This document shows positions 42,518 through 54,241 of a stretch of 64,000 nt of DNA, piece by piece. The notes under the pieces were generated by a model. The model was not told where the DNA came from and did no database searches. It saw nothing but the letters and a program-made list of their open reading frames with translations. A program made the translations under genes and the position numbers. The stretch is from Deinococcus aerophilus (lineage in GTDB: Bacteria; Deinococcota; Deinococci; Deinococcales; Deinococcaceae): the NCBI RefSeq assembly GCF_014647075.1, contig NZ_BMOM01000016.1, positions 14,706 through 78,705 on the forward strand, in the 5' to 3' direction. Within the stretch, counting starts at the first letter, position 1. Each line of letters opens with the position of its first letter.

Positions 42518-43501
42518 ATGCCGCTGCGCTTTTCCAGGTTCGCTCTGCTCGCCGTGGGCCTGCTGGGATCGCTGTGGTCTGCCGGCGGGACCGCCGCCCT
42601 CCCCCCAGCAGGTCCGCCGCCGCTGCGCGTGGTCGTTCTGAGCGACTTTAACGGCCCCTACGGCAGCGTGACCTACCCGGCCGCCCTGAGCCGCACCGTA
42701 CAGCGCACTGTGAACGAGTGGAAGCCGGACCTGGTGCTCTCGGCCGGAGACCTGATCGCCGGACAGAAGGCCAGCCTCTCCGACGCGCGGGTGCGGGCCA
42801 TGTGGGCGGCGTTTGACCGGGAGGTCGGTGCGCCGCTGAAGACGGCAGGCAGTCCCTTCGCCTTCACGCTGGGCAACCACGACGCCAGCCTCGCGCGGGA
42901 CCGGCGCGAGGCCGCCGCCTACTGGCAGGCCCACGTCCCCGCGCTGACCTATGTGGACCGCCGCGCCTTTCCCTTCCGGTACTCGTTCACCTTCGGCGGT
43001 GGGCGGCTGTTCGTGGCCGTGCTGGACGCCAGTGGCCCGCAGGTGAGCCCAGAGCAGCGGACTTGGCTGGCTGGCCAGCTCGCCACTCCACAGGCCCAGG
43101 CGGCGGGCGTCCGGCTGGTGATGGGCCATCTGCCGCTCGCGGGCGTCAGCGCCGGCAAGAACGTGGCGGGCGAGGTCATCCACGATCCCACGCCGCTGCG
43201 CCAGATCATGGAACAGGGCCGCGTGCTCGCCTACCTCAGCGGCCATCATGCCGCCTACTACCCGGCGCGGCTGGGCGGGCTCAACGTCCTGGCCAGCGGC
43301 GGCATCGGCGGACGCGATTATGTGGGGGTGCCGGGCACGGCCCGCAGCACGGTGACCGTCCTGAGTGTGGACACGGCCGCCGGACACGCCACCTTCCAGA
43401 CCTTCGATGCCGAGACCGGACAGGCCGTTGCCACCTCAGCGCTGCCCACCCGGATCAGCGGTCTGGGCGGGCCGCTGATCCGGGTGGACGGGTTTCACTA
43501 A
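42518..43501 (+). CDS. Secreted metallophosphoesterase
   Basis: Calcineurin-like phosphoesterase of 327 aa with an N-terminal signal (RFSRFALLAVGLLGSLWSAGGTAA). Metal motifs are VVLSDFNGPYG (DxN instead of the usual DxH), LVLSAGDLIAG (GD), FTLGNHDAS (GNHD), LVMGHLPLAG and YLSGHHAAYY. The Asn in place of the first His is unusual but occurs in some subfamilies. The ATG at 42518 is chosen by the promoter spacing; an ATG four codons upstream would overlap the -10. It is expected outside the cytoplasmic membrane. Confidence 0.82.
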   Translation: MPLRFSRFALLAVGLLGSLWSAGGTAALPPAGPPPLRVVVLSDFNGPYGSVTYPAALSRTVQRTVNEWKPDLVLSAGDLIAGQKASLSDARVRAMWAAFDREVGAPLKTAGSPFAFTLGNHDASLARDRREAAAYWQAHVPALTYVDRRAFPFRYSFTFGGGRLFVAVLDASGPQVSPEQRTWLAGQLATPQAQAAGVRLVMGHLPLAGVSAGKNVAGEVIHDPTPLRQIMEQGRVLAYLSGHHAAYYPARLGGLNVLASGGIGGRDYVGVPGTARSTVTVLSVDTAAGHATFQTFDAETGQAVATSALPTRISGLGGPLIRVDGFH

Positions 43502-43523
43502 GCGGTTCGGAGACGCGCTGAGC

Positions 43524-44891
43524 TTACCTGGGCATCATGCGGTACAGCTCGATGCCGCGGGCGGTGCGGTTCTTGAACCCTGCCCAGGAGGTATCGTCGG
43601 CCTTGGGTGAGCCGTCCGCATTGCGGCTGACCTTGATGTCGTTGGACCGGGGCGTGGGCACGTTCAGGTAGGGGGCCGCGCCCTGCATGCCCTTGAGCTT
43701 CAGGTTCAGGAAAGCGGTCACGAAATGCTGGTTGAGGTTGTTCAGGCGGGCCATGTCCCAGGCGGGTTCGGCGTAGTGCATGTAGTCGTCGAAGCTGTTC
43801 AGGGATGCGGCGGGCGGCGGATTGGGCGCAGAGTTGTGCGAGGCGTTCTCGTACACCACCATGTACCGCTCGGCATTCACGGCATTCTCGAACAGCGACT
43901 TGACTCCGCCTTCGTACTGCGCCACGTCGTCGCGGTCGCCCACCACGAACATCGTCGGCACCTTCAGGTTTGCCAGCCCCGCCTCGTCCCAGAAGCCATA
44001 CTTGCCGCCGAAATTCACGCCGATGCCCCGCACGGCGGCGTCCCCGCCCCAAGGCGCAAAGGCCACGACCGCCTTGATGCGCGGGTCCACGGTGTACGCC
44101 CCGGTCTGCCGCTGCTTCAGGGCCCCGTTGGGCACCAGCGGCACCATCTCGGGCCCGAAACCTGCGCCCGCCGCGTTCAGGGCGCCGTAGCCGCCCATGC
44201 TGTAGCCCACCAGCGCCGTGCGGTCGGCGTCCACCAGGCCGCTCAGGGGGCTGCCACTGTCGGCTGCACCCAGCCGCGCCATCTCACCCAGCACGAAGTT
44301 GTCGTCCAGCGGGCGGTTCAGCAGCGTGCTCGCAAAGGCGGCCTTGTCTCCGTGGGTGCTGTCGGTATGGTCAATCGAGGCGACCACGTACCCCTTGCTC
44401 GCCAGATTCTCGGTGAGGTAGGACATCAGGTAGCGGCTGCCCGGATAGCCGTGCGACACGATCACCAGCGGGTACGGTCCGCCCTGGGCGCTGGGCGCGG
44501 CGTCACGGGTGGCGCGGCCCAGGGTCAGGAAGGGGGTGTTGGGCCGCTTGGGATCGTTGGGGCCGCTGCCGAGCACGTCGCGGTAGGTGGTCACGCCTGA
44601 GCCGCTGGCTCCCACCGCCGGGTACCACACCTCCACCGTCAGCGGGCGGTCGTAGCGGGGAATCTCGCCCTCCTTGGGGGCTTTGACGATGTCGAGCTGC
44701 CCGGGATTGGTCAGTGTTAGGGTCCGCACACCCACCGCGTAGGGGCCGCGCGCACTCAGCTCGGGCGCGTCGGGGCGGGCGTCTCCGGGCACACTCTGGG
44801 ACGGAGCGGTGGCGGCCAGTTGCGCCCCGGCCACCCCCAGCGGAGTCAGGGACAGCAGGGCAAGGGTCAGATACAGGCTGGATCGCTTCAT
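43524..44891 (-). CDS. Secreted alpha/beta hydrolase (PAF-acetylhydrolase/dienelactone-hydrolase-like)
   Basis: Protein of 455 aa with signal peptide [23 protein letters not shown]. The hydrolase core shows the oxyanion strand [32 protein letters not shown], nucleophile elbow [13 protein letters not shown] (Ser), acid region [12 protein letters not shown] and a C-terminal His in [11 protein letters not shown]. The family includes PAF acetylhydrolase-like esterases; the substrate is unknown. The ATG at 44891 has GGAGGA upstream. Confidence 0.82.
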   Translation of the reverse strand: MKRSSLYLTLALLSLTPLGVAGAQLAATAPSQSVPGDARPDAPELSARGPYAVGVRTLTLTNPGQLDIVKAPKEGEIPRYDRPLTVEVWYPAVGASGSGVTTYRDVLGSGPNDPKRPNTPFLTLGRATRDAAPSAQGGPYPLVIVSHGYPGSRYLMSYLTENLASKGYVVASIDHTDSTHGDKAAFASTLLNRPLDDNFVLGEMARLGAADSGSPLSGLVDADRTALVGYSMGGYGALNAAGAGFGPEMVPLVPNGALKQRQTGAYTVDPRIKAVVAFAPWGGDAAVRGIGVNFGGKYGFWDEAGLANLKVPTMFVVGDRDDVAQYEGGVKSLFENAVNAERYMVVYENASHNSAPNPPPAASLNSFDDYMHYAEPAWDMARLNNLNQHFVTAFLNLKLKGMQGAAPYLNVPTPRSNDIKVSRNADGSPKADDTSWAGFKNRTARGIELYRMMPR

Positions 44892-45055
44892 GACGGTCTC
44901 CTCCGGATCAGCAGAGAGCGGCAGACCGACCACACACGGGCGGTGGTCCTCTCTGAGGAATTTTGATACAGGGCCCAGAGTAGTGCCAAAACGGGGAGGC
45001 ATGGCGGGGTCACGCCGGACCGGGACGGCGGGAGCGGCCTTCCACAACAAAGGAG

Positions 45056-45081
45056 CGGCCGGTGCGCACGCACACCGGCCG
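45056..45081 (-). terminator. Strong hairpin downstream of the 128-aa gene
   Basis: CGGCCGGTG (45056-45064) pairs perfectly with CACCGGCCG (45073-45081) around 8 nt. On the minus strand CTCCTTTGTTG follows. It lies about 50 bp past the stop of the 45131-45517 gene. Confidence 0.6.
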
Positions 45082-45130
45082 GAAAAAACCCGGGCGGACG
45101 CCCGGCGCGCCACGCCGCTCAGTCGGCTCC

Positions 45131-45517
45131 TCAGTCGAACTTGAAGATCTCCAGATCGTCCACGGCGTCGCCTGCTCCGCGCAACTGGGCCAGTTGCTCG
45201 GCGCTGGCCTGGGTGTGCGGCGTGTTCTGGGTCTGTCCCAGGGCATTGGCCATCACGTCGGCGGGCACAGCCGCAAACAGGCGGGCGACCTGCTGGGGGG
45301 TGGCGTCCAGCAGGGCGTCTTGCAGCAGTTCATCGGGCACCGCCTGCGACACGCGGGCGCGGGCGGCGGCAACCGCGGCAGGGTCGACTTCCGGGCGGAT
45401 GGCCGTTTCCTCGTCCAGATTGGCGGTGCCGGGCGGACGGAGGCTGCCGGGGCGGTTCTTGTTCCACACCCACCAGGCCACCCCCAGAATGATGACGGCC
45501 ACGATCAGCAGCTTCAT
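45131..45517 (-). CDS. Hypothetical membrane-anchored protein
   Basis: Protein of 128 aa: one N-terminal helix ([18 protein letters not shown]), then a soluble helical region rich in Ala/Gln with paired short repeats ([33 protein letters not shown]). No known family. The ATG is 6 nt after TAAGGT (45524-45529), so the message is probably leaderless. Confidence 0.68.
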   Translation of the reverse strand: MKLLIVAVIILGVAWWVWNKNRPGSLRPPGTANLDEETAIRPEVDPAAVAAARARVSQAVPDELLQDALLDATPQQVARLFAAVPADVMANALGQTQNTPHTQASAEQLAQLRGAGDAVDDLEIFKFD

Positions 45518-45705
45518 GCGCCCACCTTAGCGGGCCGCGGGCCTGCGGCGCTTCCCCCTATGGGTGGGTCGGCTGCCAGGAATCGTACACGCCCCCACGG
45601 CAAAGAATCACGCCCCCCCGCCACACCCGGGCACAGGGGGGCCGTGACGGAGGATCCGTGGGAGGAGAGGGCTGGAAACCCGCCCCCCTGCGGCAGACCG
45701 GCGGC

Positions 45706-46566
45706 TCAGGCCTCGCTGTAGGTCTTCTCGATGGGCATGCCCACCGCGTTGCCCCACTCGGTCCAGCTGCCGTCGTAGTTGCGGACCTTGGGGTAGCCCA
45801 GCAGCTCGCGCAGCACGAACCAGCTGTGGCTGCTGCGTTCGGCGATGCGGCAGTACGCGATCACATCCTTGTCGGGGGTCACGCCCTCACCGGCGTACAG
45901 GTCGCGAAGTTCGTCGGCGCTCTTGAAGGTGCCGTCCTCGTTGGTCGCCCGCGCCCAGGGAATGCTGCGCGCGCCGGGAATGTGTCCGCCGCGCAGCACG
46001 CCTTCTTGCGGGTAGTTCGCCATGTGGGTGACCTTGCCCGAGAACTCGTCGGGGCTGCGGACATCCACCAGCGCGCCCCGGCCGGCCCGGACGTCTTCCA
46101 GGTGGGCACGGACCTCGTCACGGTAGGCACGCAGGCCCTCGTCGCGGGTCAGGGCGGGGTAGGTGGTCGCCTCGTGGGTGGTCGCCTCGGTGGTGACCTC
46201 GCGGTTCTCGGCCATCCACTTCTGGCGGCCCCCGTTCATCAGCTTGAGGTTCTTCACGCCGCTGTACGACAGGAACCAGTACGCATACGCGGCCCACCAG
46301 TTGCTCTTGTCGCCGTACAGGATGATCTGGTCATCGGGGCCGATGCCCAGGCGGCCCAGCAGCGCGGCCACCTCATCGGGGCCGATGAAATCGCGCTCGA
46401 CCGGGTGCCAGAAGTCGGTCTGCCAGTCCACCTTCACCGCGCCGGGAATGTGGCCGGTGTCATAGAGCAGGATGTCCTCATCCACTTCGATCAGGCGCAC
46501 ACCGGGAGTATTGAGGTGTTCGGCCACCCAGCCGGTATCAACGAGCACGTCTTTTGCATATTCCAT
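45706..46566 (-). CDS. Thiosulfate sulfurtransferase (tandem rhodanese)
   Basis: Protein of 286 aa with two rhodanese domains. The first lacks the active Cys ([20 protein letters not shown]). The second has the active loop [25 protein letters not shown] with the catalytic Cys. GHIPGA motifs occur in both. It transfers sulfane sulfur from thiosulfate to acceptors. It is divergent from sufE across a 129-bp region that contains a TTGAC/GTCAA dyad, hinting at joint control of sulfur-handling genes. Confidence 0.93.
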   Translation of the reverse strand: MEYAKDVLVDTGWVAEHLNTPGVRLIEVDEDILLYDTGHIPGAVKVDWQTDFWHPVERDFIGPDEVAALLGRLGIGPDDQIILYGDKSNWWAAYAYWFLSYSGVKNLKLMNGGRQKWMAENREVTTEATTHEATTYPALTRDEGLRAYRDEVRAHLEDVRAGRGALVDVRSPDEFSGKVTHMANYPQEGVLRGGHIPGARSIPWARATNEDGTFKSADELRDLYAGEGVTPDKDVIAYCRIAERSSHSWFVLRELLGYPKVRNYDGSWTEWGNAVGMPIEKTYSEA

Positions 46567-46627
46567 AAATGAACCTCCAGAGTTGCGGCCTCGATTGTTT
46601 CAGGCCAGGGTGTACGGATGCAAGATT

Positions 46628-46648
46628 AGTTGACAACAGTGGTCAACT
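46628..46648. promoter_or_regulatory. Inverted repeat between sulfurtransferase and sufE
   Basis: AGTTGAC (46628-46634) and GTCAACT (46642-46648) are perfect 7-bp arms around 7 bp, total 21 bp. The arms contain -35-like hexamers facing both ways (TTGACA on +, TTGACC on -). It is placed between two divergent sulfur-related genes, so a shared repressor or activator site is plausible. Confidence 0.5.
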
Positions 46649-46695
46649 GGACAGACCTCACCATATCCCCCGCCGGGGCGGCGGTACAGTGGCGC

Positions 46696-47172
46696 ATGAC
46701 TTCCGATTCCTCCCCCTCCGCCGGTCCGGCCCTGCCCGAAAAGCTTCAGGGCATCGTGAGCATGTTCCGCAGCGCGCCCAAATCGCTGCGCCTGCAGGCC
46801 CTGCTGGAGTACAGCCGCAAGCTGCCCCCCCTGCCCGAGAAGTACGTGGAGCACCCGGAGTTCATGCAGCCGGTGCCCGAATGCACCAGCCCGTTCTTTC
46901 TGGTGACTGAGCGGGAAGAAGGTAACGTGAAGCTGCACTTCAAGGTGCCCGAGGAAGCCCCCACCGTGCGCGGCTACGCGGGCATCCTGCACGAGGCGCT
47001 GGACGGTCAGTCTCCCGAGACCATCCTCAGCGTTCCCGACAACTTCTACATGGACATGGGCCTGAGTGAACTGATCACGCCCATGCGTCTGCGCGGCATG
47101 GGGGCCATCCTGATGCGGCTCAAGCGCGAAGTTTCGGAACCAAGCGCCCAGGTCCCCACCACCGGCAACTGA
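46696..47172 (+). CDS. sufE: SufE-family Fe-S assembly sulfur acceptor
   Basis: Accepts persulfide sulfur from a cysteine desulfurase for Fe-S cluster building. It has 158 aa. The fold blocks are EKLQGIVSMFRSAPKSLRLQALLEYSRKLPPLPEKY, the catalytic Cys in PVPECTSPFFLV (residue about 63) and VRGYAGILHEALDGQSPETIL. The desulfurase is not adjacent. The ATG is 5 nt after TACAGT (46685-46690). Confidence 0.9.
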   Translation: MTSDSSPSAGPALPEKLQGIVSMFRSAPKSLRLQALLEYSRKLPPLPEKYVEHPEFMQPVPECTSPFFLVTEREEGNVKLHFKVPEEAPTVRGYAGILHEALDGQSPETILSVPDNFYMDMGLSELITPMRLRGMGAILMRLKREVSEPSAQVPTTGN

Positions 47173-47176
47173 ACGG

Positions 47177-47190
47177 CAGCTCCGGAGCTG
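47177..47190. terminator. Palindrome between convergent sufE and DUF1440-like genes
   Basis: CAGCTCCGGAGCTG is a perfect 14-bp palindrome in the 21-bp gap between convergent stops. It may act as a bidirectional stop; no U run. Confidence 0.3.
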
Positions 47191-47193
47191 GAC

Positions 47194-47730
47194 TCAGTGA
47201 CGTCTGGGCAGCACCCTGTTCAGGACCAGGGCGCTGAGGCCCAGTCCCAGCCCGTACGACAGGTGTGCGCCCAGACGGTTCACGTGGCCTCTGGGGGTGG
47301 AGCCGGCGGGACCGTCCTGCAGCCCGGCCAGCGGCACCAGGCCCTCGTCCATCAGGGCCCACAGGCCAACACCAAACGCCGCTCCCTTGAGCGGTTCATC
47401 GGTGCCCGCCAGCGCGCCGTACAGCCCGCCGCTGAGCACCCCCATGCTCCAGTGAACTCCTTCACTGAGGGCCGTGCGGGTGCCGTCTTTTCTGGGTTCA
47501 CGGCCCTCGGCGGCTTCGTACGCCAGCCGCCCCAGCGCAGCGGTGCTGCTCTCGCCGGGCGCGTGCAGTTGCCCCAGCGGCGCGATGCTGTGCTGATCCG
47601 GCCCCCTGGGGGCCTCGCCACCGCCGCTCTCCTGAAGCAGTGGGGCCACCCGCAGCCAGTACTGGCCCATCGCCAGCGTGCCCACCGCGCCACCCACCAC
47701 TCCAATCACCATGTTCCGGAACAGTGTCAT
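47194..47730 (-). CDS. DUF1440/YagU-like membrane protein
   Basis: Protein of 178 aa with membrane segments at about 7-22, 95-112, 118-135 and 155-172. Gly-rich helices (MVIGVVGGAVGTLAMGQYWL; GVHWSMGVLSGGLYGALAG; HLSYGLGLGLSALVLNRVLPRRH) resemble YagU/DUF1440 inner-membrane proteins. The function is unknown. The ATG is 5 nt after TACGCT (47736-47741). Confidence 0.65.
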   Translation of the reverse strand: MTLFRNMVIGVVGGAVGTLAMGQYWLRVAPLLQESGGGEAPRGPDQHSIAPLGQLHAPGESSTAALGRLAYEAAEGREPRKDGTRTALSEGVHWSMGVLSGGLYGALAGTDEPLKGAAFGVGLWALMDEGLVPLAGLQDGPAGSTPRGHVNRLGAHLSYGLGLGLSALVLNRVLPRRH

Positions 47731-47796
47731 GGTCCAGCGTAAGCAGGGCCACCCGACCACAGAAGCAACTTAAAGAAACGCTCAGGTCGCAGGAAG

Positions 47797-48402
<606 letters not shown>

Positions 48403-48404
48403 GT

Positions 48405-49130
48405 TCAGAGTGTAGCGGGCCGGGCACCCCCCGACGCCCGCCCGGCCCCCAGCGGCAACTCGGCGCGCACCCGCCAGCGCACCTCGCCCTCCGGTTTCTC
48501 GAACAGGGTCAGACCGGTGTAGCGCTGCCGGGCAAACGCACAGAAGCGGGCCTCCAGCTCCCGCCGCAGCGCTTCTGGATCATTACCGCCGTAGGGCTGC
48601 ACCAGCGTGAAGTGAGGCCGCCAGGTGTCGAGCCCCCGGGGCGTGCGCAGCAGTTCCATGCGTGCCTGCTCGAAGGGCCGGGCATACTTGCCCGCCGCCA
48701 CCTGGGCCTCAAAGGGAGAAGCGGTCACGAAGCGGGCCAGTTGCGACAGCAGCAGCGTGTGTGCCACGAGCAGTGCCGGTGAGGCGTCCAGGCGGTGCAC
48801 GAAGGTTTCCCCGTCGTCCCAGACCTCGATGCGCCCGCCGGACAGACCCAACCCGGCCTCCGGCGAGAGGCAGGCGGCGCAGGCCCGCGCCCTGGCCTCA
48901 ATGTCGGGCCACCACGCCGGGTCGGTGAAGAAGCCCTCCACAACCGTCAGGTGAAAACCGTACGGCCCCGCATCGGCCTGCCACTCGGGGCGCACAAAGT
49001 CAGGCAGGGCCACCGGCTGGCCCGCCCGCACATCAAAGCCCAGCACCTCGGAGCCCAGGCGGTACAGCGCCGTGTTGGCCGGTGGGCACAGGTAGACGGC
49101 GAAGCGCGTTCCGGCGGCAGGATCGGTCAT
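48405..49130 (-). CDS. 2H phosphoesterase superfamily protein (DUF1045-like)
   Basis: Protein of 241 aa with the two H-x-T/S motifs of the 2H fold: PYGFHLTVVEGF and TWRPHFTLVQPYGG. The start MTDPAAGTRFAVYLCPPANTALYRLGSEVLGFDV matches DUF1045 proteins, some of which belong to phosphonate operons; others act on cyclic phosphates or RNA ends. No phosphonate genes are present here. The ATG at 49130 is 6 nt after TACACT (49137-49142). It is probably partly co-transcribed with rdgB. Confidence 0.78.
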   Translation of the reverse strand: MTDPAAGTRFAVYLCPPANTALYRLGSEVLGFDVRAGQPVALPDFVRPEWQADAGPYGFHLTVVEGFFTDPAWWPDIEARARACAACLSPEAGLGLSGGRIEVWDDGETFVHRLDASPALLVAHTLLLSQLARFVTASPFEAQVAAGKYARPFEQARMELLRTPRGLDTWRPHFTLVQPYGGNDPEALRRELEARFCAFARQRYTGLTLFEKPEGEVRWRVRAELPLGAGRASGGARPATL

Positions 49131-49396
49131 GCGGGGAGTGTAGAGGCCTTCCAAAACTCCGGGGATGGCGTGCGGTGACCCCGTTCCTTTACGTTCGCAA
49201 GGAGCATGTGGGATTCGCGGTGGGATGGCTGACCGGCGGGCCGCCGTCCAGCGCATGGGCGACGGGCACTCTGAACGGCCCCTCGGGGATGCGTCCGCAG
49301 CGGGGAGCGACCGCGCGGCAAAGACAGACGCTCAGCAAAGACAGAACGGAGGAAATGCGTCAGGTCCTGTCACGAATGGGGCGTACCGTATCAGGC

Positions 49397-49960
49397 ATGA
49401 GTGAGATCCTCCTGTTTCACCACGCTCAAGGGCTCACCCGGGGCGTGCTCGCCTTTGCCGAGCAGCTCCGGACTGCCGGGCACACGGTTCATGTTCCCGA
49501 TCTTTACCACGGCCACACCTTTGACACCCTGGACGAGGGCATCGCCTATGCCCGGAGCGTTGGATTCCAGCAGCTTTCAGAAGACGGCGTGAGGGCGGCC
49601 CAGGGCCTGCCCGAGACCCTCGTGTATGCCGGTTTCTCGCTGGGGGTCTCCCCCGCCCAGCGGCTTGTTCAGACGCGCCCGGGAGCCGCCGGAGCCCTGT
49701 TGTTCCACGCCTGTTTTCCTGTCTCCGAGTTTGGATCGTGGCCACACGGCGTCCCGGTGCAGGTTCATGGCATGGAGAATGATCCCTGGTTTGAGGAGGA
49801 TGCCGCGGCGGCCAGGGAACTGACCGATGCGGCCCAGGGAGACCTTTTCCTGTATCCAGGCAGTCGGCACCTGTTCGCGGACCGCAGCCTGGCCGATCAT
49901 GATGCCGGGGCGGCTGAACTGCTGATGGAGCGCGTGCTTGAATTCTTGAACAGAATTTGA
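49397..49960 (+). CDS. Dienelactone hydrolase family protein
   Basis: Small alpha/beta hydrolase of 187 aa. EILLFHHAQGLTRGVLAFAEQLRTAGHTVHVPDLYHGHTFDTLDEGIAYA is the DLH N-terminus. The nucleophile elbow is YAGFSLGVSPAQRL (Ser), acid Asp in VHGMENDPWFEED, and His in YPGSRHLFADRS. The ATG is 7 nt after TACCGT (49384-49389). No pathway context. Confidence 0.85.
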   Translation: MSEILLFHHAQGLTRGVLAFAEQLRTAGHTVHVPDLYHGHTFDTLDEGIAYARSVGFQQLSEDGVRAAQGLPETLVYAGFSLGVSPAQRLVQTRPGAAGALLFHACFPVSEFGSWPHGVPVQVHGMENDPWFEEDAAAARELTDAAQGDLFLYPGSRHLFADRSLADHDAGAAELLMERVLEFLNRI

Positions 49961-50077
49961 ACCGGGAATCCGTGATGGAGCGGGGAATTTGACCCGGAGC
50001 CCCGGGCGGCGGTAGCTCGTCCATCTGAGCGCGGCCCTGATCGCCGAGCTGCGCTGTCCCGGAGCCAGGAGCCAGCT

Positions 50078-51487
50078 TCAGTGCGCGGCGGCCACCGCCC
50101 CCACTACCGCGTCCTGCACGGCCCGCAGGGTCAGAATCGGTGAGTCCTCGGGGCCGTTCATCAAGATGGCGAAGGCCAGGGTGTGGCCGCTGCGCGCCGT
50201 CACGTACCCGGCCAGGGCGCTGACGCCGGGCAGCGTTCCGGTCTTGGCGCGCACGTCCAGGCCCGCGTTCAGGAACCGCCGGGCCAGCGTGCCGCCGCGT
50301 CCGTCGTGGGCGGGGACGTTTTCTCCGGTACCGCCCTGGGCCAGGGCTTCAATGAATGCGTTGCGGCGCTCCCGGTACAGCGTGGCCGGCAGCGCCGCCG
50401 GACCGGACCCCGCATACGGCAGGTCGTGCATCACGCGCAGCAGGTCCACCAGCGCGCGCGGCGTCAGGTGGTCCCCGCGGCTCAGGCCGCTGCCGTCTGC
50501 CAGGGTCACGCCGCTGAGGTTCACGCCGATGCGGCCCAGAAAGGCCCGCTCGCGGGCCAGGGCGCCCGCCAGGGTGCCATTGGCGGCTGGGCGCAGGGCC
50601 AGGGTCGAGAGCAGTTCCTCGGCCCGCAGGTTGTCGCTGGGGCGCAGGGTGGCCGCCACAACCTGCGCCGGGGACGCGCTGCGCACGCTGGCGACGCCGT
50701 GTTCGGGACGGCGGGCAGGCGGAATCCATGGATCGGGGGGCAGGGACCGGCCGCGGTCATCCGTTCGCGGGGGGGCAAGGTAGGGGCTGAAGGAAGCCGC
50801 CTGACCCACCCGTTCGGACGCCACCGTGACTCCGGCGCGGCGCAGCTCGGCGATCAGGGCCGCGCCCAAACGGCCACGGGCCTCGGCCGCGCTGCGCGGC
50901 GGGGAGCCGCGCCACTCCGAGAGCCGCAGGGCGGTCATGGGCACACCGATGGGGGCCGCCTTCCAGCTGGCAGGGTCCAGCCGGGCGTCTTCGAGCCGGA
51001 CCTCGCCCACCGTACGCAGGCCACGCGCAAACGCCTGTTTCGCCAGGGCGCGCAGGCTGTAGCCGCCGCCCGACACGCTCAGGGTCGGATCGCCGCTGCC
51101 GCGCAGGGTCACGGCCTTCACGGTCGCCTGCCCCGCCTGAAGCGCTGGAACGGTCAGCTCGGCACTCCACCAGCCGAGTGCGCCGCCCCGCTCGGCCAGC
51201 ACCGCCGCCGCCGTGACCAGCTTGGTGGTGCTGGCGGGAATGAAGGCCTCATCGGGACGCACGGCCAGCACCACCTGCCGGCTCGTCAGGTCCTGAACGA
51301 GCACGCCGGTCCGTACACCGGACGGCAGCCCGCGCAGCGCAGCGCGTACGTCCGCGTCCGGGGCGGGGTCACGGCGCAGCGTCAGGTCTCCGGATGCCGG
51401 GGCGGGCAGCGAACCGGACCCGACCTGCGGCGAGGTCTGCGCGCCCGACACGCACAGCACGCACAGCAGTGGCCCCAGCAATCGCAC
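50078..51487 (-). CDS. dacB: D-alanyl-D-alanine carboxypeptidase/endopeptidase (PBP4, S13)
   Basis: Murein peptidase of 469 aa. The signal peptide is [17 protein letters not shown]. Penicillin-binding motifs are complete: SxxK in [20 protein letters not shown], SxN in [13 protein letters not shown] and KTG in [20 protein letters not shown]. The insert between SxxK and SxN is typical of class C PBPs. It acts outside the cytoplasmic membrane on peptidoglycan cross-links. The GTG is 6 nt after TATCCT (51494-51499). Confidence 0.92.
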   Translation of the reverse strand: MRLLGPLLCVLCVSGAQTSPQVGSGSLPAPASGDLTLRRDPAPDADVRAALRGLPSGVRTGVLVQDLTSRQVVLAVRPDEAFIPASTTKLVTAAAVLAERGGALGWWSAELTVPALQAGQATVKAVTLRGSGDPTLSVSGGGYSLRALAKQAFARGLRTVGEVRLEDARLDPASWKAAPIGVPMTALRLSEWRGSPPRSAAEARGRLGAALIAELRRAGVTVASERVGQAASFSPYLAPPRTDDRGRSLPPDPWIPPARRPEHGVASVRSASPAQVVAATLRPSDNLRAEELLSTLALRPAANGTLAGALARERAFLGRIGVNLSGVTLADGSGLSRGDHLTPRALVDLLRVMHDLPYAGSGPAALPATLYRERRNAFIEALAQGGTGENVPAHDGRGGTLARRFLNAGLDVRAKTGTLPGVSALAGYVTARSGHTLAFAILMNGPEDSPILTLRAVQDAVVGAVAAAH

Positions 51488-51601
51488 CGGGGAAGGATAC
51501 CCGACGGGCTGGGCGGGGCGCGTGGGTCCGCGCGGGCGAACGCGCAGACAGAACGGTCCCTGCAGCGAATCAGGGCCTCAGAGGGCCCCTCCGCGCTGGA
51601 T

Positions 51602-52606
51602 TTACATCACGCTCTCGCTTTCGCGCAGCAGAATGGGCGCGTCAAAGGCGGCGGGCAGCCACGCCGTCTGCTCGTGAATGGCCTGGGGCGGGCACGAGCG
51701 CAGGCAGGCCATGCAGCCGGTGCAGGCCCCCAGGTTCAGTAACAGGCGCACCCCCCCCTCGGCCGTCAGCTCCCGGTCGATGGCATCGGTGGGACAGACG
51801 TTGTGGCACACCGGGCAGTCGATGCACGAGTCGTCCACCAGCGGCGCGGGCCAGTGGACCGGCGCGTCGGCGGGCGGCGTGGGCTTGAGGGTCAGGGCGC
51901 GCCACTTCCACTCCTCGGGGGTGCGTTCCTCGGGTTCGCTCCAGTCCACAAAGGGCAGCGGCGACTCGGGAATGCTGTGGGCCAGCTGCGCCTTGCCCGC
52001 CCGGAACAGCGCCCCGAAGGCCCCGCGCCGCGAGACACGCACCGCCCGCTCGGTGTCTTCCGGGGCCGAGGGGCGCACCGTCACACGGGCTGGTCGGCCG
52101 GTGGCCGCGCGCAGCTGCTGCGTTTCGGCCACCACCGCAGCCAGGCGTTCGGGCACGTCCGGCGCGCCGATGGAACACTCCGCGCACGCGCCGTGGATCA
52201 GGGTCAGTGGAGTGCCCCAGGCTCCCGCCGCCGACACCACCGCCGGAGTCACCCGCCCCAGACACGGCAGCTGCGGACCGCCCGCACCGCTCTGGGAGCA
52301 GGTCAGGGTGGCCTCGTCCTCCTCGCCGCCCTTCTGGTCGCGCACGCTTTCCAGCGTGCCCTGCAGCCCGTATTCCAGCGCCCCGGTCGGACACGCCTGC
52401 ACGCAGATGCCGCAGCCGGTGCAGGCGTCGGCGTCGATCTGAACGGCGGGGCCGACCAGTCCGGTCAGGACCGCGCCGTGCGGACAGACCGTGGCACAGA
52501 TGTCGCAGCCCCCCACCGCCTGACGCTCCAGCAAACAGCGCGGCGGGGTATAGCGCGGCACGAGATTGCCGGAATCGTCGAAGCGCGAGAGGAGGCCCTG
52601 AAGCAT
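51602..52606 (-). CDS. Multi-cluster 4Fe-4S ferredoxin-like protein
   Basis: Protein of 334 aa with two ferredoxin pairs: CDICATVCPHGAV and CTGCGICVQACPTGAL at the N-terminus, CIDCPVCHNVCPTDAI and CTGCMACLRSCPPQAI at the C-terminus, so up to four 4Fe-4S clusters. The middle domain has further Cys (LTCSQSG...LPCLGRVTP, then IHGACAECSIGAP) resembling the CxxC domains of heterodisulfide-reductase or MvhD-type proteins. It is probably a cytoplasmic electron carrier; the partner is unknown. The ATG is 7 nt after TAGACT (52614-52619). Confidence 0.82.
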   Translation of the reverse strand: MLQGLLSRFDDSGNLVPRYTPPRCLLERQAVGGCDICATVCPHGAVLTGLVGPAVQIDADACTGCGICVQACPTGALEYGLQGTLESVRDQKGGEEDEATLTCSQSGAGGPQLPCLGRVTPAVVSAAGAWGTPLTLIHGACAECSIGAPDVPERLAAVVAETQQLRAATGRPARVTVRPSAPEDTERAVRVSRRGAFGALFRAGKAQLAHSIPESPLPFVDWSEPEERTPEEWKWRALTLKPTPPADAPVHWPAPLVDDSCIDCPVCHNVCPTDAIDRELTAEGGVRLLLNLGACTGCMACLRSCPPQAIHEQTAWLPAAFDAPILLRESESVM

Positions 52607-52687
52607 GTCCAGGAGTCTACGCGGGCCGGGGCACTGGGAAGGTGGTGAGAAGCGCCGGTCCCGTCCGGCACGCTACCCTTCCCGGTG

Positions 52688-54237
<1,550 letters not shown>

Positions 54238-54241
<4 letters not shown>

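Noticed and set aside
49131..49396. Possible small gene in the 266-bp gap before the dienelactone hydrolase
   Set aside because: Short frames here have no conserved motif, no ribosome-binding site and no -10 at the right distance.
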